A program made the position numbers and the translations under genes. Below the pieces are notes generated by a model that was not told the origin of the DNA, did not search any database, and was given only the letters and a program-made list of their open reading frames with translations. Shown here piece by piece: positions 24,509 to 39,509 of a stretch of 64,000 bases of DNA; position 1 is the stretch's first letter; the number at the start of each line of letters is the position of its first letter. The stretch is from Physella acuta. Taxonomy: Eukaryota; Mollusca; Gastropoda; Physidae. The stretch spans positions 17,501-81,500 of the forward strand of contig NW_026732713.1 in assembly GCF_028476545.1 (NCBI RefSeq), written 5' to 3'.

Positions 24509-26261
24509 CTGTTAAGTAGTAGCAAGTTATAGTCGTACAGTTAGATAATCATTAGATAGCCGAGATAGATTTGAATCGATGAAAGTAGAGTTAGGATTGA
24601 ATAGACTCTGATATTAATTAATTCTGGAACTTTTATGTCAGTTGTTGGATATTGGAGAAAGCACTAGGCTTATAAGAGGAAGTCAACCAATCTCCTTACA
24701 AGTTATACAAGTATGACAAAAGTAAAACCTCTCCCATCACATTTGATGGAGCTCTCTCTCTCTCTCTCTCTCACGACCCAACACAATATGCGATGTGTTC
24801 TTATCACAGATACTTCTTCCAAAAAAATTTGCCTTCCACAAATGGCTCTCCCCGTTTTTATGCTTTAAGTCCTTTTCCTGTCTTCCTGTTTTAAATTTTA
24901 CAAAAAAAAAAAAAAAAAAAAAAAACATCTTTCCGGTTTCCTGTTTTCGTTCCGTTCGATTGCTCCACATTACAAGAAATGACACATTTAAATCTCGTTC
25001 CGGATGCATATCTTAAACAGTTTTTACAATTTCTGGGAATTAGCAAAGCAGCTCCCAAATATTGAATTACGTTTTCCCAATCTTTCGCGTGTCTCCCCCT
25101 ACATTGTATAAATTAAAAAAAAAATCTTCAAAATCATACTGGTTAACACGTAGACAAACGATCGAAACCAAAGTAAACTGGAAGTGAAACCCCTCCCCCT
25201 ACCCCAGAAAACAGGTAGGCAATATGTCTTGTAGCCTTAAAATTCAAAACATATTAACTTCACCGCATTAACAAGAATATTCTTTACAATAAATAAAAAC
25301 ATTTTCTTTCCGTTTCTTTTCGAAATGTGATTGGTATTTTTAATCATTACGAAATTTGCCGTGTACCTGCAATTTCGTTTACTTAAAGTAAAACAAAACT
25401 GTTCATGTATATATTTATGTATAAAAGCAAAGTCTTAAATCTGCAGCCTTGGCCCAATTTTTTCACATTTCGATTTCCGTATCTTTAAAAGTGAAAATTA
25501 AAGAAAGCGAGCAGGAAATTAAAAAGTATAAAAATCATTTATTTTAATTTCATGTTATTTTGTGTTTACCTAGCGCAGTTTTTATTTCTGGAGCTGTCTT
25601 GGGTTTTGTATAATTAATTAATTAATTACTTAGGAAGTGTGTTGCACAACTTTAACTGTAAAAAATCAATGAAATAATGTTTACGATTTCGATACCATTT
25701 TTCAAGTTGTTATTAAATTCGAAAATAATAATTATTTTCGGATGTAAGGTTTCTGTCGTTTTAATTTAAAACCATTAGAAAATAAAACTTTGAAATATAA
25801 TAAGTGTACATCAAAGTTATCTATATAAACCAAGATATACTGTGGCGCTAAGTGGTAACAAAACCCTTCTTCAAAGGAACTTTGACGAAAACTTTTAAAA
25901 ACAGATCTATTTAGCTAAAATCTTGTGCTAAATTGTATAAGTTTTTTTACAAAACAAAAGCAAAATAAAACCTAATTGAATAATTTAAAAAGGTAATTAA
26001 AAACCAAAAACCTAATTACTTTATAGTTTAAAACATCAAGAAAGCAGCTGATTTACTACGTCTGATATAATTTTCGCTTTATTTATTATCTGATATAATT
26101 TTCGCTTTAATTATTTTCGAACGACGATTATTTCAAGAAAAAAACACACGAGCTGAACCAACAACAGTACATCACGTGTTACTTGCAAATTTGCGTTACA
26201 TATGATAACCCGCGATAACAGAAAATACAAACAAGTCTATATCCTCATAGAGTAGTAAGTA
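24509..26261. other. Intergenic, no gene seen
   Basis: A (CT)n tract (24,753-24,772), an A tract (24,901-24,924) and a short duplication of CTGATATAATTTTCGCTTT (26,062 and 26,090). Otherwise AT-rich with no gene. Confidence 0.5.
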
Positions 26262-26725
26262 AAGTTCCATTTCAAACCTTTAGGTCTAGTGGGGCTAGTG
26301 AAGTAGAGTTCATCTGTTTCTGTGACCTCGGGATAGGAATAAATTGTGCAACCAGCACTTTTCCAGGGGTGTAGCGAGGGGGGGCGGGGGGGGGGGACGA
26401 CATATGTCCACGGGCGCCGACCTTAGGGAGCGCCAAAATGGGTTGGAAAAATAAATTGAAAGGTTGAGGGGGTGGGGGTGCAAATCGAAAGTTTGAGGGG
26501 GGGGGGGGTGCAAATCGAAATCTTGAGGGGGTGGGGGTGCAAATCGAAAGTTTGTCCCCGGGCGCCGGGAAGAGTCGCTACGCCTCTGCACTTTTCCCAG
26601 CCGCCATTTCCCCCCATAATGTGATTTCGGTACCCATCAGAGCTGAGTGGACTCAGGGACGTTGTACTCGAGACTTCCGAGTTAGCAGCCTAGCTCTCTA
26701 CCTCTGGGCCCCACCTTCCCACCCA
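26262..26725 (-). mobile_element. SINE S1 interrupted by a MITE
   Basis: The two SINE parts are 26,262-26,363 (3' part, AAGTAGAGTTCATCTG on +) and 26,597-26,725 (body and tRNA-like head, GAGACTTCCGAGTTAGCAGC on +). They are continuous once the family A MITE at 26,364-26,588 and its duplicated 8 bp are removed, so the SINE is older than the MITE. Confidence 0.88.
26364..26588. mobile_element. hAT-like MITE, family A, nested in SINE
   Basis: Starts CAGGGGTGTAGCG, ends CGCTACGCCTCTG, with a perfect 8-bp duplication CACTTTTC on both sides (26,356-26,363 and 26,589-26,596). The interior holds three or four copies of GTGCAAATCGAAAGTTTGAG with long G runs. Confidence 0.95.
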
Positions 26726-26887
26726 TCTCACAGAGAATACAAAAGGTAATCATCGGAATACACATAGTCGAGAACCTTTGTACGAACTCATACTTGCATC
26801 TCTTGATTAAACTGCTTGATAGCTATACTTATATACCGCCCTGTAAAAAAGTGAGGAACATCTCTCGCCAGTTTGTATCTATACCAG

Positions 26888-27004
<117 letters not shown>

Positions 27005-27177
27005 CTGCTTGTTGTGCGACGATGCCTGTTCGATATTGGCATAAAAATGATTAAGTTACCAACAACTATGCAGTATTGTTATCTCTTAAATAACTATGTG
27101 TTTAGTACCCACCTTCTTATAAATTCTTTGACCAAATCTTATAGACAAACGAGGGCAAGTTCTTACTTTACTTTGTA

Positions 27178-27465
27178 TGGGACGGTGTGGTCGAATAGCC
27201 TAGCTTTCGCCTGATGGCCCAAATGACTCATGTTCAAATCTCTGGTCAACTTTCGGGACTACCGGACTTCGTTGAGTCCAGTCAGCTCTAATGAGTACCT
27301 GGATTACGTCGTGGAATGTGAAAACTGCTCGGCTTACTGTTTAACACAATCCGTTTATCAACCAAAGTCAATAAAGATAGATCCTACAGACTTAAGCCAG
27401 GAATCCAAACTCGAGACTTTCGAGTTAGTTGTCGTACTCTCTATCACCCGACTATGTCGTTCCAC
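27178..27465 (+). mobile_element. SINE S1 remnant(s)
   Basis: 27,178-27,345 is a + strand head and body (GGGACGGTGTGGTCGAATAG, GTTGAGTCCAGTCAGC, AATGAGTACCTGGATTACG). 27,395-27,465 resembles an inverted head (AACTCGAGACTTTCGAGTTA on +). The overall order suggests two decayed, oppositely oriented pieces. Confidence 0.6.
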
Positions 27466-29117
27466 TATTTATATTTAATAATAACATAACTGACTCTTCA
27501 ATTATCTAGGGATCGGCTTTCATCTTTAATTGTCCTTTTTAATATTAATACAATGTATTTAATTATCCACACTCTTATTGTTTTGATTACGTAACATATG
27601 CAAACAATGATTAAACAAAATCGCCCACATTTTAATCTTTCTTTAGACACCATGTATTACTCGAATTACCTCCCTTACCACCATTAGATAACCTCGGTTA
27701 CTTCCCCTAGTTTCCATGCCTAGGTTAAGTAAGACTATGACGCACACTAGTTCAGAAATGCAGCAATCTACATTAGAGTATTAGGGTTTCTTATCTTTCC
27801 CGCAATAGACCAAAAAAACGCAAGCCTCAAATACCGCTCACCATGGGGGCTATTTCCTGCTTTAGCTTGCGCGCGTTTCTAAATTATAACCAGTTAATTA
27901 ATTAACTAAGTTACATGATTACAGTGTCAAAGTATGCTTTATTTAAATATTCATGAAACACTTTTAGCATACATTTTTGGCAAATTTTATTTCCGTTTAA
28001 AAAAAAAAAAAAAAAAAAAACTTTTACTCTTGTAGACAATAATGACGCTCATAGAATCCGAAAACATTTTCTCAATATAGTTCGTTGTTTTTCCGAATCC
28101 AAGTTTTTAATCGTAAATATAGATCATAATAGAGCGGCGATTTTTTTTAATCTTTCCTACTTGTACTAGTCTCGTTGGGTTGATTTAGTATTTTATAGAA
28201 TAATTTTTTTTTTAAAACCACTAGCAAAATGGCATTTTTTTTAACACAGCCGGACGCCTTTCAGTATCTGTTTCCATACGTTTACATCACCGCGTAATAA
28301 ATGTAACAAAAATTAATTAATTAAGCTAATGCTAATTCGATTCTTGACTTTAGTAGAAGTTGACGTACATCGTTTTCTATGGATAAGAACTCTTGAAAAA
28401 TAATTCTTATCTTTCATTTTTCCGACAGAAGCATATTTTTTTTTTACCTGAAAATCAACCTTTTATTATTTTCTTCTTTAAAACTAAGTAGTTATTATTT
28501 TTTCAGTAAATAAATAATTTCTTAAAATGTATATTAGTGTGTAAGACATTCATTTAAGTTAATTTATGTCGGGGATTTAAATTAACGGGTAAAAAGATAT
28601 GAGTGGTTTTGCCGTAAGGTTTGCTACAAAAAAATTTGAGTAAAAAAAAAATTCCGACTAACGTGAAAATAGCTACGGGCTTAAAAAAAATTATATACAC
28701 ATGACTTATACTTTTAAAAAATTGAAGTAATTTACCCAAATTTACACAAATGTAAATTTTGATAATCAGTCGAGCAGATTGGAATGCACTATTCAACACT
28801 AAAGTGCTTTTAAAAAAATGTTAGACTCGTTATGCTATATTAAAGAAAAAAACTGCAATGTAGCATGTATTCTGCTAGGCCATTAGGCGAAGAAGAATGT
28901 CAATATATGTTGTAGATGTTGAAAGATATGCATAATGTAATAATCAAAGAAATTATTTCAGGTGAAAACTATACAATTAAGCAACGTGTCAATTTTTTAA
29001 AATAGTTTTAATTGGTACAACATTACCAGCAGTGGATCGTTATGTTTGACATTTGGTACTAGTTGCGTTCAAATATTTCAAATTAGTAGACAATACTGCA
29101 TGCAATATGTTCACATA
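27466..29117. other. Intergenic, no gene seen
   Basis: AT-rich, A tract at 27,999-28,020. Frames are short and compositionally poor. Confidence 0.55.
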
Positions 29118-29845
29118 ATATATCGATCACCGAGGCGTTCGTAAACCGAGGTACGACTGTTCACACCGGGATGTTCGTAAACCGAGGCACGACTGTTTAG
29201 ACACCTGGACGTTCGTAAACCGAGACACGACTGTTTAGACACCTGGATGTTCGTAAACCGAGGCACGGCTGTTTATACATGTGGACGTCCGTAAACCGAG
29301 GCACCACTGTTTATACATGTGGACGTTCGTAAACCGAGGCACGACTGTTTATACATGTGGACGTTCGTAAACCGAGGCACGACTGTTTATACACCTCGAC
29401 GTTCGTAAACCGAGGCACGACTGTTTATACATGTGGAAGTTCGTAAACCGAGGCACGACTGTTTATACACCTCGACGTTCGTAAACCGAGGCACGACTGT
29501 TTAAACACCTGGATGTTTGTAAACCGAAGCACGACTGTTTATACATGTGGACGTTCGTAAACCGAGGCACGACTGTTTATACATGTGGAAGTTCGTAAAC
29601 CGAGGCACGACTGTTTATACACCTCGACGTTCGTAAACCGAGGCACGACTGTTTATACACCTGGACGTTCGTAAACCGAGGTACGACTGTTTATACATGT
29701 GGACGTTCGTAAACCGAGGCACGACTGTTTAAACACCTGGATGTTTGTAAACCGAGGTACGACTATTTATACATGTGGACGTTCATAAACAGAGGCACGA
29801 CTGTTTATACACCTGAACGCTAGTAAACTATTGTTTATACACCGT
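29118..29845. repeat. 38-bp minisatellite
   Basis: About 18 units built on CGTTCGTAAACCGAGGCACG then ACTGTTTATACA and a variable TGTGGA, CCTCGA or CCTGGA. The three spacer types alternate in blocks (TGTGGA runs, CCTCGA in between), which suggests copying of two-unit segments. Confidence 0.93.
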
Positions 29846-29929
29846 AGTGAAGTACTAAAGTTTACCCTAAGTATGATACGGAAAAAAACACCTTTTGATG
29901 ATAGTATCTCTCTATTTTAATAAATACGG

Positions 29930-30135
29930 CCGGTAGGACTTATTGCTGTAAGACGTCACTGAGTCTACCCAGCTCTGATGAGTACCTGACTTACCTTAGG
30001 GAAACAAAGACGTCTGGGCATAGTGCTGACCACATTATCCCCTTGCTTGCCGTGGTCATTGAAACAGATGAACTTTCCTTCATCTGCCCTATGTGTTTTG
30101 GGCACAAACGGGAAAATATGATGATAATTATAAAT
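29930..30135 (+). mobile_element. SINE S1, 5' truncated
   Basis: CTGAGTCTACCCAGCTCTGA, a TGGGCATAGTGCTGACCAC body, ATGTGTTTTGGGCACAAACG then GGGAAAATATGATGAT. This is the complete 3' end type shared with 2,351 and 46,735. Confidence 0.8.
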
Positions 30136-31237
30136 GAAGTTATGTCTGTTTGTCTTTAACGCACAATCCATCCGATAGTATTTTCGAGTTTATCTTAATT
30201 AAAATTCAAAATTGTAAGCATTTTTAGTGACCCGCGGGTTCTGTTGCTAATTGCTGGAAATTAACGTGAGAAAGCTTGCATTTTGTCGGTTAGTAGTGGG
30301 GGTTAAGGCAGGTAAGGGATGTTATACAACTCTTGACGTCCTATTTTGCTTACGCCACTTGATACGTGTACGTATAATTCCAGATCAAACGACGTCACGC
30401 CTTCTTGAGTATCAATAATTAAAACGGTTGATACATTGTGTATAAATATGTAGGCTGATAAAAAGGATTATTTCCCTTTTAATAGAAATTAAAGAAATAC
30501 TTAATAAAAGGGAGGCTATGAAAATCTTTTTTGTTCTAAACAAATACAACTGAAATTGCTATCTATAATTGAAAACAAAAACTATACCAATTGAAAAACA
30601 TATAATTTAATTAAATACTATTTATAAAAAAAAGCAATTATAATATTTCTTATAAAATGTATATATTTTTAATTATAAATTAAAGTAAAAGACTTTTCTC
30701 TTTTTATTTATATTTTGTTATATAAATTTCAATCAATACAATCATTTGATACAGAAAGAGAAATTATGTCTTAAATAATATTAGTGTCTACTTATTTTCA
30801 TTTTTGCTCTAATTATTTGACAAATTCTTTGTAAAAACACGAGAAACGGTAAAATTATATTTACATTTGTAAAAATTAAAGCCGTTTGGGAACCATCGAT
30901 TACACTCATTTGAATATTTTTTTATCGAATATGAGGATTAATATGAGCCGTTAAAAAGCTGTTTAGAATTATTTTATCAATTCAAATATTTTCAAAATCT
31001 GCCCTCGACATCGGGAACAGGATTTTCCAGTCTATTACACAGTAACATTTTCTGGTCAATAAACGAAATAGAAGTAAAACGTTTTGCACTATGTAAAAGT
31101 AAACTATCATTAATGAATGAAAGTACTCTGAAAGAAGTATTTTTATTGTAAATATGTACCAGTCCCCACAAGGCCTATGATAAAGCGAACATGACTAGTG
31201 AAACGGACGTTGTAAATTACCTGTAAGAGGAAATTTT
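30136..31237. other. Intergenic, no gene seen
   Basis: Very AT-rich, no gene recognised. Confidence 0.5.

Positions 31238-31324
<87 letters not shown>
31238..31324. repeat. (TA)n microsatellite
   Basis: Two blocks of TA separated by one C. Confidence 0.95.
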
Positions 31325-31326
<2 letters not shown>

Positions 31327-31892
31327 GAATTACAGAGGTCAATTTGAAATAATATTGTCACTGCCGCAGTACTCAAGACAATTGTCAATTCTCCCAAGCG
31401 TATATTGATATTATGCTTTTAAGCTTTCTTCCATGGTCATAAATTGAATGCATTATTTTATGCAGTTGTAGAATTATTTCTACTTGCCGTAATATTGTCT
31501 AGAAAATAACACATTACAGAAATCTCTTTTTAATTTCGAATTTTTTTTTTTTCATTGACCACTTACAGCTCTGTTATTTAAAGAAAAACAAAAAAAAAAA
31601 AACTGATAAAATGAGCGTCTGTTATGATCCAAACAGGCAGAGAACGAGGTCACGCTGCTAGAAATACATCACAATTATATAATAATTAACAGGTGCCCTG
31701 ACTTTTATTTCTTCTGAGACAGTAGCAACACTGATGACGGGTACGCGGATTCATGCCCGCTTCATTTTATCGGAGAGAAAAAAAACCGCGCACATAAAAA
31801 TATTTTTATCTATTATGAAATCTGTTGCAGCACCGCACGAAGAGTATGCTGGTTCAACCCCCAAATTATTACATCAGAGAAAAAAATAACGT

Positions 31893-32023
31893 GGGCACAA
31901 ATATTTCAATTTATTAAAAAAAATTTTTTTTGGTTCTACCTCAGCTTTGAACACACAACCTGGGCACAAATATTTCAATTTATTAAAACATTTTTTTTTG
32001 TTCTACCTCAGCTTTGAACACAC
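31893..32023. repeat. Two-copy tandem duplication spanning a likely splice acceptor of the TGF-beta gene
   Basis: About 65 bp (GGGCACAAATATTTCAATTT, then a T run, then TTCTACCTCAGCTTTGAACA) occurs twice in tandem. Each copy ends in a pyrimidine run plus CTCAG, the likely acceptor of the first coding exon. The second copy lies directly before the start codon at 32,037. It is the smallest example of the splice-edge amplification seen elsewhere. Confidence 0.75.
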
Positions 32024-32036
32024 GAGTTACACGAAC

Positions 32037-32165
32037 ATGCATTCACCAGTACTCACCTTCTTGCCGGCCGTGCTGCTGTTGTCGCATCTGGCGAGCTGCA
32101 CCCGTCGACTGGACGTCCAAACGGAGATTAAAAATGAAAGGGACAGACAGGCTCAGATCAACAAG
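32037..32165 (+). CDS. TGF-beta ligand exon 1 (coding part)
   Basis: Encodes residues 1-43 with the signal peptide. The start is the first ATG in this frame after the CTCAG acceptor at 32,010. The exon ends AACAAG before gtaggt, phase 0. Confidence 0.85.
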
Positions 32166-35114
32166 GTAGGTAAAGCTCCCTCGTGACGGTCTATGGGATA
32201 GGTGAAGTAGAGTTCACCTGTTTCTGTGATTTCAGTATATGAAGGGATAGTGTAGTCAGTACTATGCCCAGCCGCCTTTACTTTCCCTAACGTGAGTTAG
32301 GTACCCATCAGAGCTGGGTGGACTCAGGGACGGTCCAGTGACTTGAACCTGGATTCGAACTCGAGAATTTCGGGTTAGCAGTCCCATATAAAGGTAGGTG
32401 GGGGATCGTATTTTGATTTTGTTTGATTATGGGGGACTATTTACCGAATCTTCTGGCATCCAAAAAATATCCGTTTCCCTATATGTACTATTTAGACCGC
32501 CAATATAACAAACAAACCAGCCCTGTGCTATGTAGACCACAACACCTTGTTAACCTATGTACAAAAACATAACACCAAGTCAGATAGTCCATGTACGTGT
32601 CATCTAGACCATCACTATAACAAACAAGCCAACCTTTTAGTGTTATGTAGATCACAACACTTTGTTAACCTATGTACACCAATATAACACCACCAATCAG
32701 CCAGTTCCCTGTATGTGTCATGTAGCCAGTTCCCTGTACGTGTTATGTAGCCAGTTCCCTGTATGTGTTATGTAGCCAGTTCCCTGTATGTGTTATGTAG
32801 CCAGGTTCCTGTATGTGTTATGTAGCCAGTTCCCTGTACGTGTTATGTAGCCAGTTCCCTGTACGTGTTATGTAGCCAGTTCCCTGTACGTGTTATGTAG
32901 CCAGTTCCCTGTACGTGTTATGTAGCCAGTTCCCTGTACGTGTTATGTAGCCAGTTCCCTGTATGTGTTATGTAGCCAGTTCCCTGTATGCGCTATGTAG
33001 CCAGTTCCATGTACGTGTTATGTCTCTCCCCCAGTGGAACTACAACCTGGACAAGCACCTCAACATGCCCACACGCAGAGAGCTGGAGACACACCAAGAG
33101 AAGACGGTACAGGCCCCACGGGAAATCCCCATCTCCATCATGATGCTGGCACAGCCGACAGGTAAAGTTGTGTAGTTGGGGTAAACAGCTGTGGGTGTGG
33201 TAGACAGTTGTGGCTGTAGTAAACAGGTGTGGCTGTCGCAGATTTTTGTGGCTGTGGTAGACAGGTGTGGTTGTGGTAAACAGGTGTGGCTGTGTGAAAG
33301 TGTGGCTGCGTTAAAGTGTGGCTGTGGTAAACAGGTGTGGTTGTGGTAAACAGGTGTGGTTGTGGTAAACAGGTGTGGTTGTGGTAAACAGGTGTGGTTG
33401 TGGTAAACAGGTGTGGTTGTGGTAAACAGGTGTGGTTGTGGTAAACAGGTGTGGTTGTGGTAAACAGGTGTGGTTGTGGTAAACAGGTGTGGTTGTGGTA
33501 AACAGGTGTGGTTGTGGTAAACAGGTGTGGTTGTGGTAAACAGGTGTGGTTGTGGTAAACAGGTGTGGTTGTGGTAAACAGGTGTGGTTGTGGTAAACAG
33601 GTGTGGTTGTGGTAAACAGGTGTGGTTGTGGTAAACAGGTGTGGCTTTGTAAAAGTGTGGCTGTGAGAAAGAGGTGTGGCTTTTTAAACAGATGTGGCCT
33701 TTGTCGTAGTGTGTTCGCGTTAAAGAGATGTTGCCATTTTAAAGAAGTGTGGATTTATCAAACGGTGTGTCAGTTTAGGAAAGTGGCAGAAAGTATATCT
33801 TTCTCACGCTCATTATCCAATAGAATGCCTACACAGCTTCTATTTAAATTTAATATATTATACTTTAAATGTTATTAGAGTAAAATAAAAATTCGACTTT
33901 CTCAAATTTCTCCAGAGGACAGGAGCCGAGACACTATTGTCTTTGAGTTCGACGCGAGGCAACAAGCTCACGTTCTACAGTCCGGCCTGGCCTACCTGAT
34001 GATCCGGCTCCGCGACGTCCGGAAAAAGAAGCGCAACAACAAGAACTCGAAGCAGTCGTCGGAAAACGACCTGAAGGAGAAGATGAAGAACGTGACGGAT
34101 GGTACCGTCTTATCAGAGCAGATGCGGAAGAAATTGGACCAGCTGAAGAACGAACAGAACGAAGAAGGCGTGGACAGTTCCGATAGGCGATCGCAGAAGG
34201 AGAGAGCGGAGAAGATGCAAATATTGAAGAATTTCACCGAAGCTTTCAATAACGGGAACGCGATCGGGAAAGGTAAAGAGGAGAAAAACAAAGCGAGGAA
34301 AAACAAACAGGAGAAGAATAAAGAAGAGGAAGATGAGGACGAGGAGAGACGAGGGAAAGGTAAAACGAAGCGGCATTTGACGGTCAAGGTCGTGGTGAGG
34401 GTGGTGGATCAGGATACCGGAAAAGAGAAACGCATCGCGGCGGTGAACGTTGAGGTCAAGGCGAAGAAAACGCTGCTTTCTGTTCCGATACGGAAAAGTG
34501 TTCTGATCGACGCGGCGACCTCACCCCGACATACTCTGGTGTTGAAGATCGCGTGCAAGAGGTGCAAGAAGCGCGTGCATATGGACATGCTGTACCGCTC
34601 GCCCAAACACAAAAACGAAGCCTATCCCACGACCGACCTGGAACTGAACCCGAACCGACCTTATTTGGTCATACCGACTTTAGCGACGTCCGACTCCAGC
34701 GATAACTCAGGGCGCGACGGTCGGTCTAAAAGACACGCTGGGTCTCCCTGTTCTACTCCAGGCTCCACCCAATGCTGTTCTGAGAGAATTTTTATCACAT
34801 TTCAAGAACTTGGAATGGACAAGGTTATAGTTTATCCTAAAGGTTTTCACACCGTTACCTGTGTAGGAAGGTGTTTAACAAATACAGACAAAACCCTAGG
34901 TGATTCAGATCAACTAGTTATTCAAACAAATTCCACTTCGACAAAGTTATCGGAAATTCCAGAGACTGATTCAAACTCGAGTATACAAGGTGTAAAAAAT
35001 TGTCAACCGGTTAGGAAATCGTCCTTAGATATTTATTACTTAGATGAGATGAAAAATATCATTCCGCGCAGGCTAGTGGATTTTGTGGATGAAGAGTGTG
35101 GATGCGTGTCATGA
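32037..35114 (+). CDS. TGF-beta superfamily ligand precursor, activin/inhibin-like, divergent (3 exons)
   Basis: Joined exons 32037-32165, 33035-33161 and 33916-35114 (phases 0 and 1) give 484 residues. Residues 1-21 are a signal peptide (MHSPVLTFLPAVLLL core). The prodomain follows, with a beta-strand stretch around IVFEFDARQQAHVL and a Lys/Glu-rich insert at about residues 205-235. Furin site RSKR is at 355-358, releasing a 126-residue mature peptide. Mature cysteines are C364, C372, C373, C401, C405, C448, C480 and C482; the CC pair, CxGxC and final ECGC are the family signature. The second CC pair is only NC, so the cysteine that links the two chains is absent, and the family's WxxW receptor contact is replaced. 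N-glycosylation sites NST and NSS lie in the long loop. Such ligands are secreted dimers that bind receptor Ser/Thr kinases and signal through SMADs; the subgroup call is inference. Confidence 0.9.
32185..32390 (-). mobile_element. SINE S1 in TGF-beta intron 1
   Basis: Near full length on the - strand: head (CTCGAGTTCGAATCCAG on -), body and 3' part. This copy shares that 17-base run with the ferroportin 5' leader. Confidence 0.85.
32690..33015. repeat. 25-bp minisatellite abutting TGF-beta exon 2 acceptor
   Basis: About 12 units of AGCCAGTTCCCTGTACGTG plus TTATGT. The last unit runs straight into the pyrimidine tract and CAG that end intron 1, about 12 bases from the exon. T/C variants alternate between GTACG and GTATG. 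Confidence 0.93.
33035..33161 (+). CDS. TGF-beta ligand exon 2
   Basis: Encodes residues 44-86 (WNYNLDKHLNMPTRRELE onward) of the prodomain. It is flanked by ctctcccccag and gtaaag and leaves one base for the next codon. Both sides carry minisatellites. Confidence 0.88.
33162..33655. repeat. 19-bp minisatellite starting at TGF-beta exon 2 donor
   Basis: The intron opens in 19-base register from its first base: gtaaagttg.., gtaaacagctg.., gtagacagttg.., gtaaacaggtg... The unit becomes GTAAACAGGTGTGGTTGTG, about 22 perfect copies. The functional donor is therefore the first unit of the array. A degenerate tail runs to about 33,720. Confidence 0.93.
33916..35114 (+). CDS. TGF-beta ligand exon 3
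   Basis: Begins after tttctccag. Encodes residues 86-484: the rest of the prodomain, the charged insert, RSKR and the whole cystine-knot domain, ending ECGCVS and TGA. Confidence 0.92.
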
Positions 35115-38314
<3,200 letters not shown>

Positions 38315-38708
38315 GATTGTGTCATTTCTCATTGAAAGTTTTATATTTATTCATTAATAATTTATTTTATGAAAAATAAATAGAAATTTGAATCATTGTA
38401 AAAATTATTTGTACATTTATGCAAATGTATTCCATATGTTTTTTTGTCAACATTACTTTTTTTGTTTTATTTCGGCAATGTGAAATCATTAAAAATAATG
38501 ACTGTACTAAACTTTCATAATCTTTGTTTCATTTAAAAAAAAATTAGGAGTGTAAAATAGAAAAGAGAAAAAAATCAAATGGAAACTGAAAGAATATGCA
38601 TACGTAGTGTAGACTACGACACACAACAATGCAAACAATCAATATTGGTCGCTATCGATTTGAAAAAAGAGAACATTAAATAACTAATCCGTTTTTTTTT
38701 TAAGTTAT

Positions 38709-38935
38709 ATATGGGGGTCTGCGTGGTCGAGTCGATTTAGTTCACGTTTACGAATGGGGAAAGAACTTATGTAGGAGAGACAACTCTGAAATCAAACAAC
38801 TGCTGCCTTGTAGTTTTTCTTGGGTGGACAAAGGCTCTGAAAGCAAATCCTAAAAGAAAATCAGATTCTACGGCTTATATGGAAATAAATAATGACGTGA
38901 GGCTTGCAAATACGCCAGAAGGAAATTAAAACGAT
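38709..38935 (+). mobile_element. tRNA-derived SINE, family S2
   Basis: Head remnant TGCGTGGTCGAGTCGATTTA, then the S2 core TAGGAGAGACAACTC, ATCAAACAACTGCTGCCTTG, and TGGACAAAGGCTCTGAAAGC. Other copies lie at 46,376, 51,569 and 59,055. Confidence 0.75.
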
Positions 38936-38979
38936 ATAATAGAAGTCTCCGCATCAAAGTTAACTTTTCAAAAACTGGC

Positions 38980-39155
38980 TTCCATGGGGCAGATGATGTA
39001 GAGTTCACCTGTTTTTTGTGACCTCAACATATGCAGGGGAGCACTATGCCCGGCAAAATTTACTTTTCCTAGCGTGAGTCAGGTACCTATTAGAGCTGAG
39101 TCGGCTGAGAGACACAACTGACTGACCTCAAGACTCCCTTGATAAGAGCCGGACG
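38980..39155 (-). mobile_element. SINE S1, head truncated
   Basis: GGGGCAGATGATGTAGAGTT then CACCTG, AGCACTATGCCCGGC, CGTGAGTCAGGTACC on the + strand are the complement of the S1 body; the tRNA head is largely lost. Confidence 0.75.
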
Positions 39156-39509
39156 TAATCCTTGTGTAAATTAACTATTGTTATAAAAAAGAGTATCAGA
39201 AGGTAAAGAAACAAGGTTTTAATCTTACTATCTGTTTTACTGATTAGATAGTAATGTGTCCAGCATTCGTTATTTAAAAATATATATAATAATATATTTA
39301 AATGCTAGATAAAGTAAACACTCCATCTAAGTGTTATCGGTATTTTAAATGTTGTCGTTCCACCTTGATATCTTTTGTTATCTCTCTGATAACTGGTTGA
39401 AGATTATGAGAAGATTATATCAAATATTTATGTAGGTTAGAAAATGTGCTGTCTTTCCCACCACACTTGATATTTTGGTGAGCTACTGGAGATTTCTGCG
39501 ATCGTTAAT

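Noticed and set aside
29118-29845. CRISPR-like look (38-bp repeats with variable spacers)
   Set aside because: Spacers are 6 bases of three types, not unique; the genome is eukaryotic and no cas genes are present.
33992-34612. Antisense frames opposite the TGF-beta exon
   Set aside because: Shadows of the real coding strand; Ser/Phe-rich from AAG/GAG-rich codons.
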